Shown here: positions 23,842-35,213 of the stretch, piece after piece
Position numbering within the stretch: the stretch's first letter is position 1
Layout: each line of letters opens with the position of its first letter
Made by a program: the position numbers and the translations under genes
Assembly (NCBI RefSeq): GCF_030272615.1
Contig: NC_081414.1
Coordinates: forward strand, 914,573,648 to 914,637,647
DNA from: Cryptomeria japonica
Taxonomy: Eukaryota; Streptophyta; Pinopsida; Cupressales; Cupressaceae
Reading direction: 5' to 3'
DNA length: 64,000 nucleotides
Notes under the pieces: generated by a model
Told to the model about the DNA's origin: nothing
The model's input: the letters and a program-made list of their open reading frames with translations, nothing else
Database searches by the model: none

Positions 23842-24170
23842 ATGGGGGATATGAGCTACTTAGAGATAGCTAGAGTGCTTGATGCTACCAAGGAAAAGCT
23901 TGAAGTCCTAAGGTTCAGATTTAAAGCTTCACAAGTCAAAAGGAGAGAGCTAACTGAACAACTATTGGAGATATTTGATAATAGTTCTTCAGATGAAGCT
24001 AACATTGATGCATTAGTTGAAGAAAATGAAAAGTTGAATGATGAGAAGCTAAATCTGAGAAGAGAGTTAAATCTGAGAAGACAGTTAGAAGCCCTAACTA
24101 TCCACATGAGCCAAGAGCTAGAAGCTAAGAGGGTAGCTGAAGACCTTGTCAAAGAAATAGATCATGAGAT
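23842..24170 (+). pseudogene. Element B ORF1, part 1 (coiled coil)
   Basis: ATG at 23842 (MGDMSYLEIARVLDATKEKL). Helical throughout, with ANIDALVEENEKLN matching ADMDALVEEVEKLN in G ORF1 (46806). It is uninterrupted until the insertion of element C after codon DHEI. The 5-bp duplication GAGAT (24166-24170) recurs at 31523, where the frame resumes as EIAKIKQEN. Confidence 0.8.
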
Positions 24171-25658
24171 CATTGGCATATGTGCAGAGTGTGATGACAT
24201 GATGATATTGTATGTTGTCATTGATGTCAATATGCTGAAGTATGAACTGGTATATTGAAGTAAGAAAACTAGCAAGAGAATCGGTATGATTATGTGAACC
24301 GGTATATGTGAAAAAGTGAAGTGGTATGTTGGAATGTGAACCGGTATATGGAAAGTTTTGTATCAGAGTTTCATTTGGTATGACTACCGGTTGGTAGTCT
24401 CAGCTTCAAGGTTTTTGGTTGATGCATTTCAAGTTTGTGTGATTCGATCAACGACATTCTGTGATGAGTTAGCATTGAAATGAAGATCAGATCATGTTGC
24501 CACATCAGCCTTGTGCATGTGAAGGATTTCCTTGAGGATCTTGCATGAAGAAGATTGATCCTATCTACCTCGAGAATATGCAAAGTCTTAGTAAACGGTG
24601 GAGAGCGCATGATGGGTTATCATCTTCCAGAAGCGGCAAAGAACGAACGATGGAGAATGTCTGGATATTTGTTCAAGATTGTTTTACATTATGCAATATG
24701 ATTAAACGGTCAAGATTGAATTGACTGATTTGATAACCTAGATTCTTAGGGTTTTAGGTTTTGGCTACTGCCCTAATTGTTGTCTATAAGGTCGATGATG
24801 TTTTGCATTGTGAATTTGTTGGCAAATGTTATGTGTATCCAAGTGAAGAGATACTTGATTCTTTCTAGACGAGAGAAGTGTTTTGATACCTGCAGAGTGT
24901 GATTACAGAAGCAAAGGAACTAAAGTGGATTTGCATTGGCATTGAATGTTGTTATCATATCAGTGTATTACCTGTTGACTTCTAACCATTTTAGCAGTTG
25001 GAAAATCCCTTAACTGGGTAGCTTTAATAGGCTTTTTGTAAATCCTTTAATAAGGTGACTCATATTCATTGAGTTCTTCAAATCCTCTTGCGAGGTAACC
25101 TTTAATAGGGTTCTAACCTTTAACCGAGAATTTAGCCATCCCTTAACTAGGTGATCCCTAGCAGGATCAGTTCCTAGTAGAACCTCTTGTAAAGTCCTTA
25201 ACTGGACTAGGCTCCTAATAGAGTGGACTTCAAAAGAGTTCAAAGAACAACTTGTGGGTATTCATCCCCACCGTGGTTTTTCCCAGTTGGGTTTCCACGT
25301 GAAAACTTAGTGTGTTATGTGTGATGCTTTTTCATGTGATGTCTTAGTGTTTTTTGTCAAGTGGTAAAGCATGTTGATCCAGTGGTCATTATATTTTTGA
25401 TGATGTATTACTTGCTTATGCATATGGATGAAGTGGAAATGAGATATTAGGTTGTGTGAAGATCTAAGTGTTACTGGTTTATGTGTTTCACATTCTCACT
25501 GTGTTTTAGTGGTAGTACCCTGATTTAGATCGGTGTTCCTGATTAACAATTAGTGCAGTCTTTACAGTCAAAGTGGTTTAAGGAAGTTTTTGTCTATACT
25601 GATTCACCCCCCCCCTCTCAGTATCTATTGAGTAGTTAATGTTCATCATTATTCATCA
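24171..25658 (+). repeat. Element C 5' LTR
   Basis: 1488 bases ending TTATTCATCA. It contains the core CACCGTGGTTTTTCCC..GGGTTTCCACGTG (about 25268-25300) and the stem ATACTGA (25596-25602) / TCAGTAT (25618-25624). Confidence 0.9.
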
Positions 25659-25660
25659 AT

Positions 25661-25672
25661 TGGTATCAGAGC
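25661..25672 (+). promoter_or_regulatory. Element C primer-binding site
   Basis: TGGTATCAGAGC two bases after the LTR end. A perfect match to the usual initiator-Met tRNA PBS. Confidence 0.9.
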
Positions 25673-25729
25673 ATCATCCAAGTCCTCTGTATTGTAAGCT
25701 TAACCACTTGAGGAAAAGATCCTATTCTA

Positions 25730-27034
25730 ATGATGAAGAGGGAAGGTCCTAAGTTTAATAGAGATAACTTTAAGATATGGAAGGATAGAATGAAGATATA
25801 CATTTAAAGCATGGGTGCTCAACCCTGGAGCTATGTTAAGAATACTTATGTTGTCCCTACCGGTACTCTCACTGATGATCAAAGAAGAGAAATTTAGGAG
25901 AATGGGCAAGTAATGGAAGCTCTTATCAGCATCCTATCTGATGTTGAGTTTATATATGTTTAGGAAAAAGACAATCCCAAATATGTATGGGATGCTTTGG
26001 AGTCTATCTATGGTGGTGATGAGCATGTGAAGCAAGCTAAGGAAGAAATCCTTGGAGGAAATTTTGAAGACATGCGGATGGTTCAAGGAGAGACCATTAA
26101 ACAATATAGGATAAGGCTTAAAACTATTGTTAGAGACATCAAGAGTGCAAGAGGTACAATGGATGACTCTACCATTGTTAGCCAAGTTTTGAGAACCTTA
26201 TTATCGGTCTATGCAATAAGGGTTGCTGCTAGTCAAGAGTTGAGATCTATTGACAAGACAAAGTTGTCCCTTGATTACATCATTGCTAAGTTGACTGCAT
26301 ATGAACTAAACAGTTATGATGGCAGTGTTCAGAAGAATGATTCAGCCTTTAAAGCATCTACTGCACTATCTAGAAAGGGTAAAGAAGCTAGTACCAGCTG
26401 TGAACCTAGACAAAGCAAAGATGTGGATGATGGGGAGATCCTAATGGGATTTGAAGCTCTTTTGGCCAAGAGACTTCCTAAGGGAACTGGAAAATACAGA
26501 GGTAAGCTCCCTTTGAAATGTTTTTCTTTCAATAGGATAGGACACATTGCTATGAACTATCCTAATGGTGATAATAAGGACAAACTAGAGAGGTTCAAAA
26601 AGTTCAAAGGAGGAAATAGGAGAAACTGTCTTGTTGCAGTTGATGAAGTTGTCACTGATGATGAATCGGAAGATGAAGAAAGCGAAAGCATAGTATTTGT
26701 AGTTGTTAAGGAAGATGTGTCAGACAAGAAGGCTCTTGTCTCCCACTTTGATAATTCCAATGAGTGGATTATTGACAGTGGTTGTTCTCACCACATGACT
26801 AGTGATCGGAGAAAGTTTCTATCTCTAGAAGAGTATGATGGAGGTGTAGTCCAATTTGGTAATGATGCACCTTGTATGGTAAAAGGCAAAGGGTCCATCC
26901 CTTTAAATGGAAAAAGAAGTGTTGATAATGTGTATTGGGTAGAAGGTCTTAGGCATAACATTTTGAGTGTTGCTCAGTTGAATGATAATGGACTCAATCT
27001 GGAATTCAAAGATGGAGTATGCAAAATAAAATGA
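25730..27034 (+). pseudogene. Element C gag and protease
   Basis: ATG at 25730 (MMKREGPKFNRDNFKIWKDR). Three stops fall within the first 80 codons, then 345 codons are open from 25997. The Gag domain (WDALESIYGGDEHVKQAKEE) is followed by a single degenerate knuckle CFSFNRIGHIAMNYP, with the second and last Cys lost, then an acidic linker. The aspartic protease region WIIDSGCSHHMTSD (about 26766-26807) keeps its catalytic DSG. It ends with LRHNILSVAQL and a stop near 27034. Confidence 0.85.
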
Positions 27035-27039
27035 AAGAG

Positions 27040-29811
27040 TGGTGACTAATGGCCACCGGTATGCAGACCAAAGGTAACTTATTTCAGTTAAATGCAAATA
27101 TCAGTCAATGTCTAATGGCTTAGTATGATGAGAGTTGGATATGGCATAGGAGACTCTGCCATGTAAATTTTGATAACATTGTGAAGGCTAGTAAGATCAA
27201 GGCAACTAGGGGATTGCCTGTGTTGAACAAAATGGAGAATCCTTTGTGTAGAGAATGCCAACTGGAGAAAATGTCTTCCTCAACCTTCAAAGGTAAACGT
27301 TTCATAGCAGATAATTTACTTGATCTTGTGCATACTGATTTGTGTGGTCCTATGAAAACTAGGAGTGTCTTACTTTATGATTCTTACTGATAATTTCTCA
27401 AGAATTATGTGGGTTACATTCTTGAAAGACAAGTCTGGAGCTTTTGGAAAGTTCAAAGCCTTTAGAGCACTAGTTGAGAAGGAAAGTGGTAAGAGGATAA
27501 AATGTCTTAGAACAAATTAAGGAGGTGAGTTCACCTATAGAGAATTAAATAAGTACTGTGAAGAGAATGGCATCAAGAGGCAACTGTTTACCCCCTGGAC
27601 TCCATAGCAGAATGGCCTAGTAGAGAGGAACAACTAGACTATAGTTGAAGCAGCTAGAACGATGCTGATTCAAGGGAAGATTTCTCACATACTTTGGAGA
27701 GAAGAGATGAGCACTACAGTCTACACTATGATCCAAGTACTCATCAAGAAAGGTAATGATAAAACTCCTTATGAGTATTGGACCGGTAAGTCTCCTATAG
27801 TAAGCTACTTTAGAGTGTTTGGTAGAAAATGTTATATCAAGAGGAGTGAACACCAGAGCAAGTTTGATGCAAAATGTGATGAGGGAATATTCCTAGGATA
27901 TTCCACCAAGAGAAAATCTCTCAAGTGCTTTAACAATAGGACTCAGAGAATTGTTGAAAGTATCAATGTTAGAGTTGATGAAACCTATGAGAAACCTAAG
28001 GAAACTAAAAGTGAGCAAGTGGTAGATGAACCGGTTGTAACCTTCTGGGAACTGGTTGCAAAACAACCTAGTACGAGTAACAGTGCTCCTACACCGGTAG
28101 ATGTTGATGCTAATGAAGATGAGGATGAAGAGGAAAACCAAGAGGAAATAGTTAAGATCATTCCTAGGTATGTAAAGTTGAATCATGATCCAAAGAAGAG
28201 CATAGGAGATAAGGATGCAGGAATTCTAACAAGAAGAAAGGTCAGAGAAAATTCTTGCATGATCTTTGAATTTGAGCCTTAAAAATTTAAAGAGGCACAT
28301 AAAGATGAAGACTAGATCAAGGCTATGGAAGAGGAACTTGACCAGATAGAAAAAATAATGGTACATGGTCTTTGGTACCCAGAACTGAGCACAAAAATGT
28401 TATTGGCACCAAATGGGTTTTTAGAAACAAGCTGAATGAAGATGGAATAGTGGTATGAAACAAAGTCAAACTAGTATGTAAGGGATATGCTCAAGAAGAA
28501 GGAGAAGACTATGGAGAAACTTTTGCTCCATTAGCTAGATTGGAAGGAGTTTGAATGATTCTTGCATATGCAGCCTTTAAGGGGTTCAAAGTGTATCAGA
28601 TGGATGTAAAATCTACATTCCTGAATGGAATACTTGAAGAGGAAGTGTATATAGAGCAACCAGATGGGTTTGCCCTATTAGAAGACAGTGATATGGTGTG
28701 TAGGCTACATAAAACCTTGTATGGATTGAAGCAGGAACCTAGAGAATGGTATGAACGTTTACACTCCCATCTTGTGAAGATTGGATTTGAAAGAATAAGT
28801 GAAGATAGCATTATCTATCTAAAGTCAAAAGGATATTAGATTATGATCTATGAAGTATTTGTTGATGACATAATTTTTGGTGGAGATGACAAGATGAGTC
28901 ATGCATTTGTAGATGAGATGAAGAAGGAATTTGAGATGTCACTAATCAGAGAGATTAAGTTCTTCATTGGACTACAGATTCAACAAATGAAAGACAGTAT
29001 ATTTATCACTTAGTCCAAGTATGTCAAAGAGGTGCTGAAGACCTTTGGCATGGAAGACAACAAACCGGTCGGTACACCAATGGTGACCAGTTGTAAATTA
29101 TCAAAAGAAGATGACTTAGCATTGGTGAATGAGAAGGAATACCGATGAATGATTGGTAAGTTGCACTATGTAGTACATAGCAGACTGAACATTGCACATG
29201 CAGTGGGCATTGCTGCACATTTCCATAAACATCCAAGAGAATCCCGCTTGGTAGTAGTCAAGCAGATTCTTAGATATCTGAAGGGAACTATAGACTATGG
29301 ATTGTGGTATCCATACAATAATGATTTCAACCTCAAAGTGTTTATAGATGCCAATTGGTTTGGTAATGTGGATGACCAGAAGAGCACAACCAATGGTGCA
29401 TTCTTTCTTGGTGGTAGACTAGTCTCATGGATGAGTAAGAAGCAGAGTTGTATCTCTCAATCTACAACAAAAGAAGAAAATGTAGTGGCATTTATGAGCT
29501 GCACTCAGACAATTTGGATGAAGCATGTACTAAGTGGTTTCAAAGTCCATATATCTAAACCCGTGAGCATATTTTATGATAACACAAGTGTAATTAATAT
29601 TTCCAAGAATCTTGTATTGCATGCTAGAACCAAGCACTTCAAGCTCAAGTATCATTTCTTGAGGGAGAAAGTTCAAAACAAAGAGGTTGTATTGGAACAT
29701 GTTTCCAGTAAGGAGCAGTTAGCAGATATATTCACCAAGCCTCTACCGAAGGCTACATTTACCCATTTAAGAGGTGAATTAGGGGTGTTGTCCCTTCAAG
29801 AGGTTAACTAA
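27040..29811 (+). pseudogene. Element C pol: integrase, RT, RNase H
   Basis: The integrase zinc finger (WHRRLCHVNF, CRECQ, about 27139-27260) and catalytic core come first. HTDLCGP is present, but the second acid is lost in CLRTN followed by a stop at about 27519, and NGLVERNN keeps the Glu. GIFLGYSTKRKSLKCFN is integrase C-terminal. RT has QMDVKSTFLNG, GLKQEPREWYERL and the active site FVDDIIFGG (about 28858-28884). RNase H has FIDANWFGNVDD, SQSTTKEEN and HARTKHFKLKYHFLREKV, ending ADIFTKPLPK. Many stops, e.g. 28282, 28315, 28837 and 29145. It is inactive as it stands. Confidence 0.9.
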
Positions 29812-30040
29812 AGGTATGTGCTCCAAATCAGTCAGGTATTGCATTGTAAAATCTTTTCAAGATTGGTGTGTTGAAGGATGCTACTCCTTAGGGGGAGCAA
29901 CATAGTGGAACATGGATGTCTGTGCCTCCACTTTGGCATTGTTGTCAAAGGGGGAGAAGATGTGAAGCGGAGAAGATATCTACAGTATTGGGGAGAAGAT
30001 GTGAAGCAAAGAGATATCTTTGTATATTGCCATCAATGCC

Positions 30041-30052
30041 AAAGAGGGAGAT
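30041..30052 (+). promoter_or_regulatory. Element C polypurine tract
   Basis: AAAGAGGGAGAT directly before the 3' LTR. Extra tracts lie at 29889 (AGGGGGAGC) and 29947 (AAAGGGGGAG). Confidence 0.85.
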
Positions 30053-31522
30053 TGTTGGCATATGTGCAGAGTGTGATGACATGATGATATTGTATGTTGT
30101 CATTGATGTCAATATGTTGAAGTATGAACCGGTATATTGAAGTAAGTTTACTGGCAAGAGAACTGGTATATGTGAAAAAGTGAAGTGGTATATTGGAATG
30201 TGAACCAGCATATGGAAAGTTTTGTATCAGAGTTTCATTTGGTATGACTACTGGTTGGTAGTCTCAGCTTCAAGGTTTCCGGTTGATGCATTTAAAGTCT
30301 GTGTGATTCGACCAATGACATTCTATAATGAATTAGCATTGAAATGAAGATTAGATCATGTTGCCATGTCACCCTTGTGCGCGTGAAGGATTTCCTTGAT
30401 GATCTTGCATGAAGAAGATTGATCCTATCTACCTCGAGAATGTGCGAAGTCTTAGTAAACGGTGGAGAGTGCGTGATGGGTTATCAACTTCCAGAAGTGG
30501 CAAAGAACGAATGATGGAGAATGTCTTGAGATTTGTTCAAGATTATTTTACACTATACAATATGATTAAATGATCAAGATTAAACCCACTATATTGATAA
30601 CCTAGATTCTTAGGGTTTTAGGTTTTGGCTACCAACCTAATTGTTGTCTATAAGGTCGATGATGTTTTGCATTGTGAAGTTGTTGGCAAATGTTATGTGT
30701 GTATCCAAGTGAAGAAATACTTGATTCTTGCCAGACCAGAGAAGTGTGTTGATACCTGCAGAGTGTGATTGGAGAAGCAAAGGAACTAAAGTGGATCTGC
30801 ATTGGCATTGAGTGTTGTTATCAGATCCATGTATTACCTATTGACTTCTAACCATTCCAGTAGTTGGAAAATCCCTTAAACGGGTAGCTTTAACAGGCTT
30901 TCTATAAATCCTTTAATAGGGTGACTCAAATTCATTGAGTTCTTCAAATCCTCTTGGGAGGTAACCTTTAATAGGGTTCTAACCTTTAACCGGGTATTTA
31001 GCCATCCCTTAACCAGATGATCCCTAGCAGGATCAGTTCCTAGCACAACCTATTATAAAGTCCTTGACTGGACTAGGCTCCTAACAGAGCGGACTTCAGA
31101 AGAGTTCAAAGAACAACTTGTGGGTATTCATCCCCACCGTGGCTTTTCCCAGTTGTGTTTCCACATGAAAAATCAATGTGTTATGTGTGATTCTTTTTCA
31201 TGTGATGTCTTAGTGTTTTTTGTCAAGTGGTAAAGCATGTTGATCCAGTGGTCATTATATTTCTAATGATGTATTACTTTCTTATTCATATGGGTGAAGT
31301 GAAAATGAGATATTAGGTTGTGTGAAGATCTAAGTGTTATCGGTTTATGTGTTTCATAGTCTCACTGTGTTTTACCGGTAGTGCCCCAATTTAGATCGGT
31401 GATCTCGTTTACTAGTTAGTGCAGTCTTTACAGTCAAAGTTGTTTAAGGAAGTTTTTGCCTATACTAATTCACCCCCCCTCTTAGTATCTATTGAGTAGT
31501 TACTATTCATCATTATTCATCA
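30053..31522 (+). repeat. Element C 3' LTR
   Basis: TGTTGGCATATGTGCAGAG ... TTATTCATCA, 1470 bases. The stem is ATACTAA (31462-31468) / TTAGTAT (31482-31488), differing from the left LTR on both arms. Duplication GAGAT at 31523-31527. Confidence 0.9.
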
Positions 31523-32089
31523 GAGATCGCTAAAATAAAACAAGAGAATACAAATTTGCATGAGCATTGGCAAGCTGAAAAAGAGGCTTTGCATCTAGAT
31601 CTTGAAATGGCATCATCCCTAAGAGAGACTCTTACAAAACACAATGAAGATCTTACCAGAGAACTCACTAAGGCTAATGGAAAGCTAGAAAAGTTCAATA
31701 AAAGTTATTATATGTTGGATGAGCAGATCCAATCTCAGAGGATGAAAGGAGATACATCTGGACTAGTCTTTAACACATCTGAGAAAGGAGAGTCTTCTAG
31801 AACAAAGAGCAACACTCACAAGGACAAAACTGCTCCTAAGGCTAACAAGCCTATCGGTAAGAGACTTTTTAAACATGTTTTCTTTGTATGTCTTAAACTT
31901 GGACATACTCAAAATGTGTGTAGAAATAGACCCAATGAGAATACAAGATACAATGCAAATACTAGATATGTATCTAGGAGATTTGAAGGTTATTCTTTCA
32001 CATGCAATATGTATGGACATAGAGCAGTTGAATGCAAATATGGAGCTAATAATCTAGTACCTCACATGAATCCAAGACCTAATGGTAAC
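31523..32089 (+). pseudogene. Element B ORF1, part 2 (coiled coil and knuckles)
   Basis: Frame resumes as EIAKIKQENTNLHEHWQ. The coiled coil continues, then SEKGESSRTKSNT (the GESS spacer shared with E, A and G). Zinc knuckles follow: VCLKLGHTQNVC, with the first Cys lost, and TCNMYGHRAVEC. It is open from 31523 to the insertion of solo LTR I after NPRPNGN. Confidence 0.8.
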
Positions 32090-33562
32090 TGTAGACGTAT
32101 AAAAATGACCATATTCCTAAATGAATAGTTAATGTTCATTTTATTCTCATTCCTCTATTTAGTTAAATCTATTTTAATTAAATCATCCACATTATTCTAT
32201 TTAATTAAATAAATTATTCAATTTATTTATTTAAATTCACTTAAGCCCTTTACATCATTTAATTGAATAAATCATTTTATTTAATTAAATCCCTTCTCCC
32301 TACCTTTTAATTAAATTTGCATTTAATTAAATAGTTTACCCCAATTAAATAAATCTAATTTATTTAATCCCTAATTTGCAACCAAATTGAAATAAAGCAA
32401 TTTATTTTAATTCTATTATCCCTCATCCACTTGTATTTTCCTACATCTCCCACTTTCATCCTAACTCTCTTCCTAATTTCTTCTAGAATCCATATAATCC
32501 TAATCAATTAACCTAAACCCATTCATTATCCCTTTTCCCTAAATTTGAGGAGGTCACTTCTCAAATTGGATTAAAGTCTTCAAAAGGCGTTAAAGACTTT
32601 ATGCCTTCAACAAGCTAACTTTTTGAATACCCCCAAATTTGGAAGGACTCTTACAAATTTGTCCCCAAAGTCTTGAAACCATTAATGGTTAACTAACCCT
32701 TAGCGGCATGGTTAGAGGCTTTTTGACTAAACTTAACCTTCTTCTAACCTAGGGGTCCATCAAGCATTCATTGCTTTGATCATGGTTATCCCTTTAACCT
32801 TTGCACAAGAGTTTATCCTTTGGATAAAAGCTTTATCCATTGGATCATCCTAACCTAACCTTAACCCTTACCTTCTAAGGTAACCATGAGGTCTTCTCAA
32901 GCATTTAATGCTTCTTACATCTCCTCTCAAGCAATCTTATGTTGACAATTGTCACCATTCCATCGGTGGAAATTGTAAACATAGATTGATAGCTTTCAAT
33001 CCTAACCCTTGATTAATTCTTTCAATCCTGATCTTCCATTGCCCTATTTTCCCTATAAATAGAGCTCTCATTCCTCCATTTAAGGATCCAAGCTTTTAGT
33101 ATCTCATTTATGCTCAATTTTATCAATACATCTATCCATCTCTTTATAATAGGAATTAATCTAATAAGCATTTTAGAGTATTTTTGTTATCATTAGCTTA
33201 AATCATTAACTAGCACATCATGTTAGGATAGTATTGCTACTAATCTTGTTATCTCATAATCTAGTTTAAACTCATTCATAGAATCATGCATAAATAAGAT
33301 GCATTTCATGTCAAAATAAATCTAAAGCATCCCTCATTCTTGCATTCATCATCTCTAAGTCACTTTGCTCAGTGATCTGAGAGCAAAGGCATTGGCTTGA
33401 GGGATCTTGTGAGATAGAGAACCATGGAACCTAACTTGGGAAGTTGAGTCATTCCTCGTGACTCCATAACTTGCACCAAGAAGTCTCGTGGGTGTGTCGA
33501 CAAGTCCCTTTGAACAACATTTACACATTTTAAGTTTTATCGACCCGCTTTTTCCACACACA
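32090..33562 (+). repeat. solo LTR I
   Basis: Starts TGTAGACGTATAAAAATGACC and ends TTTTCCACACACA, 1473 bases. It is flanked by the exact duplication GTAAC (32085-32089 and 33563-33567) and has no internal region. It has long AT-rich TTAATTAAAT blocks and is the same family as the LTR of D (51923-53304), which lies in the opposite orientation. A solo LTR forms by recombination between the two LTRs of one element. No coding content. Confidence 0.85.
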
Positions 33563-33567
33563 GTAAC

Positions 33568-33981
33568 AAAATGAGAATCTATGACAACTAGGGAAACATG
33601 AACTGGCAGAAACCCTATGTCAACCAGTTTAGTCCATGTGAGATGGAAAAGGTAACTAATTTCATTTGCACCATTTGTAACAATTATGGTCATGTGGCTA
33701 TGAATTGCATAAGGAGAACTGGAAGAGGCAATGCAAGACCTTGGAGATCATCCGGAATGGCCTACTATCATTGGCATAAACTGGGACACATGGAAAAGTC
33801 TTGTAGAACCAGAAAGAACAAACTGGTTAATCATCTTATAGACCAGAAGGGTAAGCAGAAGGTAAATGTTGAGGAAAGCAGAGAAGAGATAAACCGAATT
33901 TGGAAAAACAAGAGTGACGATATGCCTGCAAAAGAACCCAATCCTTCACCCAGTGTGGAGAATCTTGCACCGGTGAACTAA
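33568..33981 (+). pseudogene. Element B ORF1, part 3 (last knuckles)
   Basis: After the solo LTR the frame carries CTICNNYGHVAMNC and a second knuckle region HWHKLGHMEKSC, then a basic tail (KGKQKVNVEESREEINRIW) and a stop at 33979-33981. It matches CYHCNKLGHTAITC and the MEMNKTWKKK tail of G ORF1. One stop occurs near 33590. Confidence 0.8.
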
Positions 33982-34087
33982 GCCTTTCAACAAGGATAAG
34001 GGGAGCATAGTGGTAAATCTACTTCCGGACCCCTTGAAAGATGAGTGGTAAGAAAGATTGCATTTTTGAGCAATTCTGTGAGAGATC

Positions 34088-34435
34088 TTGATATCTTTGT
34101 CAATCATTTTTTTTGAAAGTTTGTCAACCTATTTTACACCTGTTAATATTGAATGTATTGTTAAGCAGTGTATTAGGTTTAGTAACCCTATCAGTCAAGA
34201 AATTAATGCAGTAGGTAAAGATGATAAAATAAAATTTTACTATGTCATTTTTACCCTAAATGCATTTGAAAGAGAATTCTTGAGCACTTGTAGAGCGAAG
34301 AGATATTTGCTAGCTGGTTTAAGACAAACTTGTGCTATGAATTGTGTGATTGAAGTTGATTTGAAGATCACTGAAGGTGGAACTGGTGTGTATTTGAGTA
34401 ATCAACTGGTAACCAAGGCAGCGCGTGAGAATTAA
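34088..34435 (+). CDS. open frame of 115 codons between B ORF1 and ORF2, doubtful
   Basis: Uninterrupted from ATG at 34088 to TAA, in the spacer between ORF1 and ORF2. I see no domain and no counterpart in the same spacer of G or E. It may be chance. Listed because it is open in an otherwise decayed element. Confidence 0.2.
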   Translation: MISLSIIFFESLSTYFTPVNIECIVKQCIRFSNPISQEINAVGKDDKIKFYYVIFTLNAFEREFLSTCRAKRYLLAGLRQTCAMNCVIEVDLKITEGGTGVYLSNQLVTKAAREN

Positions 34436-34477
34436 GGTGTTTCTTTGTAAATCCCTTTTCGAATCAAGTTTATCTGA

Positions 34478-35213
34478 ATGGCTTTGTCTTCTAAGCAAGT
34501 AGAGAGATTAATGATCACATCAGAACCTATGGAGGTTATGGAATCAGAATAAATAGTTTCTTACAATGCTTTATCTCAATTTCCTAAAGGTGTTGTTGTA
34601 AAAGGTGATTTATCTAGTTATATTGATTGCAAAATCAAATATTTAAGATTATTCTCTATCTATTCTCAATTGAAATCCTTGTGTGATAAGAGCAGTCAGA
34701 TCAAACCTAAGTTTAGTAGGGTTTATGAGAAAGGTTTTCATAATGTAGCTTATTTGTCTTGAGGATTTTGAAGAGGAACACATCAGAATCATTTTAAGTC
34801 ATGTTCATGGTGAAAATATGTATCTGGAAAGGTCACACAATATAACCAAGGAAGCTATCCATGATGTGACTGGTTTTTGTCAAACCGGTGAAGTTTCCAA
34901 ATTAAGGTGAATTTCTAAATAGACTGTAACCACTTTAACCTCATCTACCTCTGATGGGCATACATTTTTTGGTAATAACATTAAGGACCCAATGGTTAAA
35001 CTGGCTACTATGGTTATAGGCTACAGGATATTCTATTCCAGTAGGATGAATAGTGTGTCATCTATAGTAGTGTATACAACCTATAGGATAATTGCTCAAA
35101 GAACAGATTATGACTTGTGTGAGGCCATAAGAAGTCAATTGATGTTAAATCTACAGTCAATCAAAAAGGATAGAAGTCTAAAGTTCAAATTTGGTCAGTT
35201 ATTTATTGGATTA
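34478..35213 (+). pseudogene. Element B ORF2, N-terminal domain
   Basis: ATG at 34478 (MALSSKQVERLMITSEPM), placed like the ATG of E ORF2. The conserved domain reads ALSQFPKGVVV, HGENMYLERSHNITKEAI, VTGFCQTGEV, LATMVIGYRIFYSSRMNSVS and FKFGQLF. Frame changes and stops occur at about 34551, 34760 and 34908. Element G interrupts it at 35214 (duplication GATTA). Function unknown. Confidence 0.7.

Larger units (their letters stand above)
24171..31522 (+). mobile_element. Element C: complete but dead Ty1/Copia element, 7.35 kb
   Basis: LTRs 24171-25658 and 30053-31522, with duplication GAGAT on both sides. PBS, gag, protease, integrase, RT, RNase H and PPT are in Copia order. The left LTR begins CATTGGCATATG where the right has TGTTGGCATATG, so the terminal TG is mutated. 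The PPT region has three purine tracts (29889, 29947, 30041), a Sirevirus-like feature. It was inserted into ORF1 of B. Confidence 0.9.

Noticed and set aside
25661-25672. TGGTATCAGAGC strings as pieces of tRNA genes.
   Set aside because: They are primer-binding sites placed two bases after LTR ends. No cloverleaf surrounds them, and no tRNA or rRNA gene was seen in the window.
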